Shown: positions 24,787-36,499 of the stretch, piece after piece
How positions within the stretch are numbered: position 1 is the stretch's first letter
Layout of the letters: every line of letters starts with the position of its first letter
From: Ailanthus altissimus
Lineage: Eukaryota; Streptophyta; Magnoliopsida; Sapindales; Simaroubaceae
Length of the DNA stretch: 64,000 nt
Direction of reading: 5' to 3'
NCBI GenBank assembly: GCA_946807835.1
Contig: OX327684.1
Coordinates: 33,230,501-33,294,500, forward strand
The notes under the pieces: generated by a model
The model's database searches: none
What the model saw: the letters and a program-made list of their open reading frames with translations, nothing else
Told to the model about the DNA's origin: nothing
Made by a program: the position numbers and the translations under genes

Positions 24787-25381
24787 AGATAGCTTTTATA
24801 TAATAATAATGCTATACATCTAAGTTAAATGTCTCAATTTTTTTTTCATCCCAAGTGATTTTTCACTCATTCCACAATAACTTTTCCTAATATTTCTTTG
24901 GCGCGGGAGTTCAGCTTTTGGAAATACACAAACTAATTGATACGCTTAATTCACGATCAATTTTAGTAACAAATCATGAGGATTTGTACTCAAATTAGTT
25001 GATATGCAAAGCAGATCCTGTTGTGGCAGGGTTAGGAGGAACAGAAGTGTTGAAGTGAAAGCAATTAGACGAGTAAAATTTATTAAATAATATAATATAT
25101 AAATAAGTAATTAAAAATTTAAAAAATAAAATAAAAGAAATAATACACAAAATTTATATAGTTCTGTAACTTATTTATGTCCACAACGAATCAAGATCAC
25201 ACTCACTTATTATTGAATCTCAAAGCACTCACAAAATATATTTTTTATAAAAAAAACTTACAAATAAATTACTCTCTCCTACAAACAATTGATTTTTTCT
25301 CACTAAAAATTATAAAGTATACTATGACCACAAAGATCTGTGTTTGATAACTAAGATGTGTTTATAAGTCAATAGAGAACA

Positions 25382-25483
25382 TTTATATAGGCTTTGGGAC
25401 GACTTAAGTTTACCCTTTATATAGGCTTTGGGACGACCTAAGTTTACCCTTTATATAGGTTTTGGGACGACTTAAGTTTATCC
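25382..25483. repeat. 34-bp tandem repeat, three units
   Basis: The unit starts TTTATATAGGCTTTGGGACG and is repeated at 25382, 25416 and 25450 with one or two changes. It lies in an LTR-like AT-rich region (about 25070-25740) with no coding content. Confidence 0.75.
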
Positions 25484-25865
25484 TAAATGTATGGGAGTTA
25501 TTTTAGGGAGTTTAGAACAAGTGAGAGTCGAAATAAGCCGGATCAAAACAGAAACAATTTCTTGCGCTGGGCGCTACGGTGCCCACGCCTAAGCACCGCC
25601 TCTTGCATTTTCGTCTCCTTTCAAGTTCTTCTTCAATCCTCGTACACCCAACGCACTTAGTTTACTCTCAAAATCATATTATAATAATTTTTAATCAACT
25701 TTCTCATAATAAGATTATTTGAGATCATTTTTAGAGTAATGCCAGAAGTTAACAACGCATGTAGGTATGAAAAACTGCTCTGCGAGTATGGGGCCCCATG
25801 TGCCTTTGCCCTAAATAGAATAAGAATTGAGTAATTTTTGTGAAAGTAGAGTGAGACAGAGAAAA

Positions 25866-26879
25866 ATTATTCTTCAAATTATTAATGGGACGAGGATGAA
25901 ATTAAATGTCTCTGTCCCTTCCCCATCCCACACCTCATTTTATACAAATATATTAAATATAATTTTACTATATAGTTATATAGTTTATTAATTTTTTATT
26001 TTATAATTTGTATTTAACAAGATTATTAGAAAATATTTTAATAATATAATTTATTAATAAAAACTAAAAATATTTAACAAAAAAACCTAAAATCTAGTAT
26101 TAAAGGTTTTTAATTTTGAGTCGAGCTGTCAAATGTCACTAATTTTATTCTCTCAGACTCTCATCAAACTTCTTTAGTTGTTCTCTTTGTGCTCTCATCA
26201 AAATTTCTCTCTCGTCTCGAGTAAAAATTCAGAACTACAATAAAATTACTTTTGATAGCATCTGAATCTACAATTAGTATACTTGATAAATTTGTAAGTC
26301 TTCATCGTAGCATGTTACATTCAAAGATATTAGAAGTTTTGATATTTACTCAAAATTAGTTATAAAAATAAAATTATTCCTTAAATTATTAATGGGATGA
26401 GGATGAAATTAAATGTCTCTGTCCATTCCCCATCCCACACCTCATTTTATATGAATATATTAAATATAATTTTACTATATAGTTATATAGTTTATTAATT
26501 TTTTATTTTATAATTTGTATTTAAAAAGATTATTAGGAAATATTTTAATAATATAATTTACTAATAAAAACTAAAAATATTTAACAAAAAAACCTAAAAT
26601 CTAGTATTAAAGGTTTTTTAATTTTGAGTCGAGCTGTCAAATGTCACTAATTTTATTATCTCGGACTCTCATCAAACTTCTTTAGTTATTCTCTTTGTGC
26701 TCTCATCAAAATTCCTCTCTCGTCTCGAGTAAAAATTTAGAACTACAATAAAATCACTTTTGATAGCATCTGAATCTACAATTAGTATAATTGATAAATT
26801 TGTAAGTCTTCATCGTAGCATGTTACATTCAAAGATATTAGAAGTTTTGATATTTACTTAAGATTAGTTATGAGATAAA
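25866..26879. repeat. Two tandem copies of a 507-bp unit
   Basis: The sequence from ATTATTCTTCAAATTATTAA near 25866 recurs 507 bp later from about 26373 with few differences, both copies ending near the shared GAAGTTTTGATATTTACT. It is non-coding. The high similarity points to a fairly recent tandem duplication. Confidence 0.8.
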
Positions 26880-28083
26880 ATTAAAGATATTAAATATAAT
26901 TATGTATTATTTTTAAAATTTTAATTTTATTTAATTTTAACCAACTAGTTACTGTATAGTTTATTTTTATTATCAAGTTTATATTCAAATTTTTTTATAA
27001 AAACTCAATATTATACATTTATTGAAGATACTGATAAGGTAAACTCTAATCTAATTTATTATAAGTTTAATTATATTAAATTATTTATTACATTATCTCA
27101 AATAAACTAATAAGAATCTAAAAGTAGTTTATATATTTTTAGAATGAAGTCTTAATTTCATGACTTTTAATGAGAGAAGATGAAGTAATTAAAAGGAAAA
27201 TCAATAATATTAGACACTAAAATATTATTTAATTTTTTATTTTTATTTTATTTATTATTTACTTAAAATTTTATATAATATTCATATTATTTAAGAATAT
27301 TATTATATTATTTTAGGTTATTAGTATGATAGAGCGGAGGTGTGAATATAAATTAATATTTAATATTAATAAAAATAAAAAAATAAAACAGGAAAAAAAA
27401 AGTCATTTTTTTATGAAAAATTTTCATTTCCACCCGTTAAATTTTTATAAAGAAAGGGTGAAAATGTAGCATAAAATAATAAATAAAATAGGATACAGGA
27501 AAGGTCTCCCCACCTCTATCCCGACCTGCCCTGCCCTGTTGCCATCATTAATTGCAAATTATTAGAGGAACGTTACGGAGAGAAAAGAATGAATGATCAT
27601 CTGCTTATTAAATTAAAAACAAATAGCTAACTGCTACTAGATATTCTTGTGCATGAATCTCTACTTTATGCTTTCCACAAACAAAATGTTTTGAGCAAGC
27701 TGGACTAAGTATTTTATGTTGCCTCTGGCTCTCAATGCTATTTTGGTTTCACAGAGGTGAAAATAATTTGCACCGGTGCTGCAATAACAAATTTAGAGGC
27801 ATTCAAAGGTGTTGTCACGGACTATGAAAACAAAAAAAATAAAAATTATTATTTTCTCCGTTCTCATTAATTAAATTCATGCTTCAATAGTCACCTGCTG
27901 TTGTGCAATTTTGTTTTCATGGAAATCGAATGGCCTAAATTCTATCCAATGGCTTGTTCTGCGAAACATGTATGCGTGTATAAGATTATGGTAGTCTATG
28001 CAAAATTATTTCAGTGAACAGTGACTTACATGTAAGGCAAAATTTGGGTCAAATCACTACAAACTAATCTGTACACCTCATTT
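26880..28083. other. Intergenic; 3' flank of CNGC copy 2
   Basis: AT-rich and geneless to about 27590. From there to the channel stop codon the sequence resembles 7790-8218, marking resumption of the segmental duplication. Confidence 0.45.
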
Positions 28084-31000
28084 TCAATCTGCCGCAGTGA
28101 AGTCAGGCTCGGCTGGCTTCTGAGGTATCAGTGGCGGTAGTAACCTCTGCGGCGGTCTAGCGCTGCCGCCAGGATTTTGCCGCAATGGACGTAAGAGATT
28201 GGCAGCAAATTTTGAGGCATAGATGGTGGCACTGAGTCTTGCTGAAGTCCCAGTCTCTGTAGCCAAAGCATCTTGCAGCCTGTCTTCAGCTTCTCGGAAG
28301 GCTCGAGCAAGCTTGAGCTTAGAATGCCGTCGCCATGCCGCTTGTATAAAGCATGCTGCCCACGTCCTCCACTGCACTGAATGGAACCTGAAAGCAAAAA
28401 AATATCACTTATGAAAACAATGCTAAGTCACATGTAATGGTGAATTGATTACGACCGTGTAAGTTGTAAGCTGACGTTATCCCAGAGAAGATATAAGACT
28501 TACCTGAATGTGAGCTGAAGCTGCTTGTTGTGAAGACGCCGAAACTGAGAGGCAACAAACTTCAAGTCATCAGCCATGAGAGCAAAGGCTTCAACCTCTG
28601 TTAGAGCTTGTACAGTCCTAGTTGAGAGAGGAAGATTGGAAGATGAGTGGGGGTCCAAGGCCCACGTAAGAAGGGCTTCTCCACAGAAGTCACCAGCCTT
28701 GAGATAAACAGCGTTGAAGAAACCAGTTCTTCCACCATTTGTGGTCGTACTCACTAGATTGCCTCTCATTACAAAAAGCATCTCGTCAACTGGATCCCCC
28801 TCGCGAACAATGAAGCTCTTGTCTGTGTAAAGGACTGGCTTAAGACGATCGCACATTGCATCCAACAATTGCTCGTCCATTTTCTCAAACATTGGCACCT
28901 AACAGTGAAGTATTGGCAAAAATTTGAGTCTTATATTATTATGATTATTATTACTACTACTGCAAGTACGACATTTTTTTATGTAGAAATAAAAAGAAGG
29001 TTAAGGGAAGCACTTACTCTCTTCAGTAGATCCCAACAAAGATGGCGCTTTATATCTCTCCTGAGATCTTTGGGGAGATTTCGAATTAAAGCTTCTTCCT
29101 CGACACCTCTTGTTTCTTGCCATTTATACTGTTCATACCGCCTAATCCGATACCTCAAGTTTTCGGGGAGCATTCGGTGGGCCATCCACTGCTCTGCATC
29201 TCGCCTTTTCACTCTCATTTCCTCTACTCTAACCGTTGTGGATTCCAGATATTTCTGCAAAACCACGAGAAGCAACGTTTAGCACTTCATTGAATCTTAA
29301 CTGTTGAATGGTTACATGGCTGGCTACATTCATTTTATGTGCCTCTGTCAAAGATATTATGCTTGACATAACGAAATAGCAGAGCAGAATTTCTGTAATT
29401 GAAAACACTACTAATAGAATGATTTAAAGGTGGCAGACTTATAGCACAATGTTGCATTTACGTTAATAGTCCGAAAATGATATGTAGATAAACATGGAAG
29501 TTAACAGTTATCATCTAATTTGCTTGGAACATTATTATTACCTGCATATTGCCGATAAGTAAGGCAAATAAAACCAACCCAGAAATGGAGATGAAGAGGG
29601 CAAAGAAAACTTCCCCCACAAAAGTGCTTGTTTTGAGATTTTGGCCTAGAGAACTGCAAAATTGAAAGGGTTAGCTTGAAAGAGAAAGTTTCAACGCACA
29701 TTTCAAATAATTGATAAGGCTTGCTTTATAATTTCTTTTTCCCTGTTTTCCTTAATGGCATAATGCATTTAATCATTACATCCTAGTTAAACGCAAAATC
29801 AAAATAGAAAATCACATAGGTATACAAACCTAAGATTACGCAGACCCCACCAAAAGCAGTAAAAGAATTTCTTCGGGAAATTATGTTCCTCCACTATCCC
29901 TGACTGAAGAGCATCTATAGATATTCCGAAGTTGAAGACTGTTGAATTCTTTATCTCATCTGGACTGATAGGTTTACATGAATCGTTCAGAAACGAATTG
30001 ATCGATCCACCAATTTCTTCACAGTACAGATTGTCAGATGTACAATCACTCAATTCTCGGCAAGCTTTATGCCAGCAACTATCTTGTCGTTCTATTGAGA
30101 ACAAGTACCAAAAGGCTCCAATTACCTGGTATGTCTCATTTTTCAACAATCAGAAAATCCATACCCAGATTAAAGGAAATGAAAATTATTAGATCAAACT
30201 TACATGACTGGCTAACATATAAAGAAAGAGATTTAAGGCAGCTCCAGCCCATGCAGTTTCAGTGAGTATGCCTGAAGTTCTTTTCACGTCATTGTAAAGA
30301 GGGTAAATCCTAGCAATTCTTGGAACATATTGGCAGAAAATAACCGATTTCAGCGTTTCCTTGGCAACCAATGCAACTGGCCCTTTCACTGTGGGGAGGA
30401 TAAGTAAAACGACCACCTGAGAAAAGTAAAGAAAAGAAAGAAATTATTGAGTGGGAGAACCAGACCATGACGTCCAATGGATTCATACTCTTATTCAACA
30501 GCAAAATAACGCAAAATTTCCAAGGAAAGATACAAACCTGTGGTAGTGGAAGAATTGCGAGGATGTCAACAATGAAATAGGAGGCCAAATATCTTTTGGC
30601 TATAACCTTAGGATCATCAATCAACTCACCCCTTCCGAATACTCGAGAAGAAGGGGCAATAATCCCAGTGCGAAATTGAAAGATAATATGAAGTATATAA
30701 AAGATATCAATGAATGAACGAAAGACACAAGCAGTGATTTCCAAAGTCTTATCCAATCCAAGGCATTTCTTTGAGCCATCGATCACGGGGATATAAAAGA
30801 ATAATGGGTCTATGGACACTGCAATCACACAAGATAGCACAAATATTTTGTTCCACAGCTCAAGAAATGGCCCTTGTGGGTCAAGAATTTTCTTCCCAGA
30901 ATCAGATGTCTTCAGTGATCGATCGACATGTGAGTGGAAGCTTTTTTAAAGCTTTTAATTCTTTCAGACCCCATATCATATGCACCCCGAATACTTTCTA

Positions 31001-31392
31001 CAACAGTACTGATAGTTGGTCTAATTCTTCTCGGATAAAATCCAATATTAAACGATGGTTGCCGTCCTGAATAAGATTTCTCTGAACTCCAATCTTCAAA
31101 CCTGAACAAAACAGTAGACATAGTAAATTCCACCAACCAAAATTCAGTTGAAAGCCAGGTAGTTAAATCATATATTACCAAAATGAATCACCAATAAAAT
31201 CACTCCATAGAAAGCAACTCACAAAGTCTTAGCTTATAACGTCAATATATTTATTTTTATTAGAGGAAACATAGAATGATTATTATATGAGAAAGTAAAT
31301 AAAAGAAAACAAAAGGCAGAAAGAGAGAAAAAGGAAAACGTAGGCAGGTCCAAAGAAACTAACCTTACAAATTTAACTCGCTCGGTGTTCAT
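28084..31392 (-). pseudogene. Cyclic nucleotide-gated ion channel, copy 2, frameshifted in exon 2
   Basis: Paralogue of the gene at 8219-11839 with the same eight-exon structure: 31364-31392, 30538-31101, 30204-30416, 29830-30125, 29542-29653, 29018-29254, 28504-28898, 28084-28387. N-terminus MNTERVKFVRFEDWSSEKS, pore SSLGQNL, cassette AGDFCGEALLTWAL and IQ motif FIQAAWRRH are all kept, and every splice site is canonical. Near 30940, just after a SERIKSF motif, a net 7-bp deletion relative to copy 1 shifts the frame, and translation ends at a TGA (30912-30914) after about 72 residues. No in-frame ATG follows before S5, so internal initiation cannot easily rescue a channel. The remaining about 660 codons are intact, so the lesion is recent, is an assembly error, or is bypassed by unknown splicing. 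Confidence 0.8.
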
Positions 31393-32520
31393 AGCTTCCT
31401 CTGATCCTTTTTTCGCTGCGTGAAGTATGAAGCCAACAGTGAACTTAATTTGATTGTAGGTCCAAGACCTGCAAAAGTTTAACTAAAAACATTTGATCAC
31501 AGAAATTGAGAAACCAAAGTGACAAACTAGGCAGTTTGAAGCAACAATAAATACAATCCCTACTACTTGGATTTAAAAACTATCCGTAATACATGGAAAT
31601 AGTTGTAACTCCTTCCTTGAAATATTTTTATTTTTTGTAAGAAGGTTTGTCGGTAGACGTCCCAAAAATTGATTTACCAAATTTCTAATTTATGCCCTGA
31701 TCACTATCTACTGCACGTAACTCTTATTTTCCTCTATCGAGGTTTATATGAGAAAAAGTTCTCTGATTTAAATGGAAAAAAAAAATTTAAATGCTAGACA
31801 AAGAAGTTTATTGTTGCGTAGAACACAGTAAGTAAGAACGAAGATAGTGTTGGAAATTTAAGTCACAAATCAAAGGAAGCAAGTAAATATTCAGATTTTG
31901 TTTCAGTAACCAAGAAAACGGAACATATGAAAATAAAATATTACGGGGAAAAAAAAAAAAACTCACCGTTACGTTGCTTTGCTTTCTTATCATTGATCCG
32001 ATGATAGAAGGCTTTGGCTATCTGGAACAATGTTTTTATAGTTTGACAAAATTTTCTGATCATCCAAACAAAAACATAAGAAGAAAGAATATTTGGCGTT
32101 GCTTTTTACATAACTGTTGTTCAAATGAAGAAATATATAAGATATTTAGAAAAAAAAAAAAACAAATTCCGTCCGGTAAATGCGAATTATTCTAAAAGAT
32201 TTTTACGGTATTGGTAGTGAAATTATTTATATCCTTATATTAATAATTAAATTTCATCACCTTTAATTCTTTTGATTTGATACAATGATTTTATGGGTAA
32301 ATGCAGCCTTATTGTATTGAGAAAGAAAGTTCGTGCAGCGATTGCAAATAGCCAAGTAGTTACTGGCTGCTACATTTTAAAAACTAAAAGGGTAACCATA
32401 GAAACGAGATTCCACGTCCACTTATGGGAAAGTCAAGTCCGGCCAGCCTCCAGGAAATTGTCTACGTGGGCGCCTACGTGGACCAATTCTTTTTTTTTTT
32501 TTTTCTTTTAAGAAACAATT
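31393..32520. other. Upstream region of CNGC copy 2
   Basis: Probable 5' UTR and promoter, similar to 11840-12960. A conserved block covers about 32060-32465. The open frames at 31974-32195 and 32293-32511 fall in this non-coding duplicate. Confidence 0.45.
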
Positions 32521-33353
32521 AAGTGCTTAGCCTTAGATGTTGAAGAGATGAGTAAGAGATAAACGTGCTACATTAGCGAGGATTTTCTTAAAAGAGAACA
32601 CGAATGTTTACTTTATGATATTGGCTTTTGGAATAGTTGAAATATGAAAGCCCTTGGCAAAAGATAATAGAACCTTCTATGTGACATGGGGGTTCAACTT
32701 CCAGTAGCCAAACGAGGAAAAGGAATAAGTTAAATTAAGGTGTCAGATAATTAGTAAATTTTTAAAATTATTTATTATATTATTAACATAAAAAAAATGA
32801 TTTATCATTTAAAAATATATATCATTATTCTTAAAACAATAATGTTTTGGTCAGTGGAAACGCACATAGATAGTCTTTTTTCAAAATGGGGGCGACGGCG
32901 ACTCTCTCGTACTCATGGTTATGTAAAATGGAGGCAGAGTACTTTTGCTACAGCATTTTCTCAACATGTTTTATAGGGCTATAATTACATTTATATATTT
33001 GCAATTATGTTTCGTTTTTATACGACAAAGACAAACGGAGTTTATCCGATTGTGCTTCAATCAAGAATGATTGATTAAAAAGATAAAGAGTGCCTCAGTA
33101 TCTTTTTCTCTAGAGCATATATATATTTATCCTGTTTTTTAATAAAAAAGAAATCGATAAAATTAGGGTAATCGACGGTCTAACTTTTGAGCTTTTGTTA
33201 AATTCCTATTTAAATTTTTTATTTTTTTTAATGCGCCAATTAATTCCTACTTTTAAAATTCTATTAAAATTAACTTTTTAAGGACAAAAATCTTTTTAAA
33301 AAAATCAAATATTAATATTAGATAACACACTTCGTGATTAAAATTATTATTGT
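32521..33353. other. Intergenic, no gene seen
   Basis: AT-rich sequence after the end of the duplicated segment. No reading frame or repeat is recognised. Confidence 0.4.
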
Positions 33354-34126
33354 TGGAATTGCTTATTTAAAATTGTATTTGAACATAATTTTGAATTAAA
33401 AAAAATTATCATAAAATTAAATACCCAGAGCAAAACAAAGAGTTAAAAGTGAGGAGAAGTGCGAAAATACAAGTGGGACGTTCCAAGTTTGAACGCCCCA
33501 GCGTTGGAAGGCAGAACACCTCGGCAATAATTTTAAAAAGTCAAACACTCAATGTTGGCCTTAGAACACCTTAACGTTGGTTAAACGCCCTAACAATGGT
33601 TGATGAATACCCCAATGTTGGCTCGAAAGTCGCATTTACTGCAACCAATATTGAAATTAGAATGCTGCAATGTTGTTCAAGAAAGTTCGTTTTTAGTTTG
33701 AATTGATTTATTTGAGTGAGATTTAAATTCTTACACATATGTACTCTTATTCTAACTAAATTTAGAATTTCTAGAGACTTTGTAAATACTATATAAACTC
33801 TTATAACCCTTTAGAATTAATCAAGTATCAAATATGTAAATATAATAAAGAATAAAGAGTTTAGACAGCTCTATGAGCTCTGAGTGTGTTAGATAAGGTG
33901 CCATAAGATCACTTAAATACTTAGTGTACAAAAAAGTAATAATAGATCCCTTGAAAGAAAGCTTCGATTATTCATTGTATTCTTTAGTTAAATCTCTTAT
34001 TGCTATATCTAAGTGATCTATGAGATATTGAGTGATTTGAAATATTTGAGTGATTTAAAAAATATTGAGTGATCTAAGAGTTTTTTGTGAACCATTAATA
34101 AAAAAAGTTAGATTATAGATCCGCCG
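33354..34126 (+). mobile_element. LTR-like repeat R, copy 1, left part
   Basis: Plus-oriented partner of 23200-24175. Starts TGTTGGAATTGC and contains the AACGCCCCAGCGTTGG field and the GTGATCTATGAGATATTG phrases. It is cut at 34126 by solo LTR A. The missing right part continues at 46312, where the next motifs of R (ACGTTTATCATC.., TTTATCTTTATTG, TTTAATTATTTG-like) appear in order. Confidence 0.65.
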
Positions 34127-36499
34127 TGTAGTAACCAGTATCCACAAACGGTAAGAATAAATATTTATATATGTATAAATATACGTATTTTATTTGTATG
34201 TGAGTGATACTTAATTTATGCATTGTTATTAGTAGTGTTTGTATAGGTTAAGGTCATACTATTAGCATTGGGTTTAATTGCAAGACTTTAAATTTATTTT
34301 AGGGACCAAATTATAATACTTTAAAAGTTTTTAGGGCAAATTCGTAAATACTAAAAATTAGCCTCTTAGTATAAAAATACACTTTTGAAATACTAATTCA
34401 CTCTTTTGGGTCGAGCTATCCCTTTTAGAGTGAGAAAAGAGAGAAAGAAAGGGGAGAGAAAGAGAAGAAGAAATTAAAATTTTAGATTTTAAGAGGTATA
34501 TCACACCTATTTCTCAATTTATTGGTATTAATTAAGTTAATTATTTTAAGTTTTGATTTTTGAAAATATGTATAATTGAGGATTTGATGTGTATTTCGTA
34601 AGATCTTATGAGAATTGATGATGATCTATAAGATAGCTTGATAAATCATGATGAATTGTGACATTTCTGGTTGATAGTCTCTTGATCTAGTAATTTTATA
34701 AATTGTTGTGATTCGATTCTGTTTTTGAATTTTGAGTATATGCAATTAGACATGTTTAGGATCATCTGAGACTTTGAATCGATTCAAAATTCCAAAAAGT
34801 GAATTTGTTGTGAATTTACCAAAATGATCCTGAAATTCTTAAATTTCCTGTATGAATAGTATGATACAATGACAAATAATTTTTGTCCTATTGAATGATC
34901 TTTAAAAATTACGAATTTATTGAATATGATAAGTTTATATGTATAATATGATATACTCGAAATTAAAAATTTAGATCAATGTGGTTAGATCAATGTGGTT
35001 GAAGTGTTATGATTTTCTAAAATGTATCAGCTCATTACAGTATTTGATTAACAGATTTTTAAAGCTATAGAATAACATAGTTTTAAAATACTTTTGGCAG
35101 TTATTTTGAATTAAAATATTTATCATAGATTGGGATATGTGTCAAGAGTATTTCTGTGATAGTTTTATAATTTTTGAGTTAGTATATGATTTTATAAAAT
35201 TATGAGATTGAATACTGTTCAATAAGTATCTTAATCCTGTCAGGTTAATAATTTGGATTCGATGGTGTGTATAGAATAGATTGTGTAGGAATTTTGTTAT
35301 AATATTTATATATAAGAAGTATATATGAGTCAAGAATGATACATTATAATTTTGGAGTAATGGGACATCATTTGATGTATTAGAAAATTTTGTTAAGTGT
35401 AAGTAGTCAGAATGACAGGTTTTGAGAAACCAAGTATTTAGACCAATTTAATGTGATAAATGCATTGTGTATAATTTTGTAAGCTATTTAAAGTATTTTG
35501 TGTGAATTGTGAGGCTTATGAAATGATTAATCTCCATTGATAGGTTAAGGAGATTTAAGCCTTGTAACTGTAAGTACTAAAAGGTAAGTATACTAGACTT
35601 TTACTGAAATCACAATAAACATAGTAATTGTCTATGTATGATTTTGTAAATGTGCTTAGAAATATGTTTATGTTATGTCAAAATGTATTTGATATGAAAT
35701 GTGAAAGACATATGTTTATGAATGTAAGCATTGACATTGAGCATGTACATACATGTGTTTTTAAAAGTGAGCTTTCAAAATGAAATGTGTTTAACAAAGA
35801 AAGCTTTGAAGTGTAATATGTCCATGAGAAACATTTTGTGTTTTGAGGATGCTTGAACTCACTGTTGATTTAGTAGGCATCTTATGTGATTTATGGAGCC
35901 TTTATGTGTGGCATTTCTTTCGGGATTGGTATATGTTATGTGTTCCGTATGTAGGGAGGATCCTATTGGTACCTAAAGGAAGATTGAGTCATCACATTCG
36001 TGTGGTGGTGTATTGGTGCATGTGAGAGGACTCACCGATGATCATGGTGAGGGTTTGGCTCTTACCCTCGGGCTTGAGCATTATATATGTGTAATTTAAA
36101 CCTCACTTGTACTATTCCTCTCATACGGTATGTCACCTATAGTGACATTTGGCCCATTATGTGATATGTGATGTGTAAGTCCTATTAAGTAGTAATTGAG
36201 TGATAGTATTCCTATAATATGTTTTGAAAGAATGTGTAAACGCTTACATGACATCTGATTTGTTAAGATTATGATTTTGATTGATCACATCATATCATAC
36301 ATATGCATTGTGTACATATATATATTTGTATTTGATATATGAAAAACTAGTATGCTTATTGGGTTTTATACTCATTATAGTTTATAGTGATTTCAAATAA
36401 ATAAAGTACATGTGTGCTTAGCGGATTTGGCAAGGCTTCTGCTGTTCCTTGGGTTCCCTAAGTTGCTAGGTTGCTGAGTGTTTTTTTGGGGACACGTGG
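34127..36499 (+). mobile_element. Solo LTR A, left part (interrupted by element B)
   Basis: Starts TGTAGTAACCAGTATCC, the same terminus as the LTRs of element B but in plus orientation, and follows that LTR in order up to GGGGACACGTGG. It resumes at 45975 (GATAAGATATTTG) and ends GGGCGTGACA at 46311. The flanks are CGCCG (34122-34126) and CACCG (46312-46316), a 5-bp duplication with one CpG-type change. No internal domain remains. It is visibly more diverged from B's LTRs than those are from each other. Confidence 0.85.
36495..36499. repeat. Target-site duplication of element B (left copy)
   Basis: CGTGG directly before the TG terminus at 36500, identical to 45970-45974. Confidence 0.9.
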
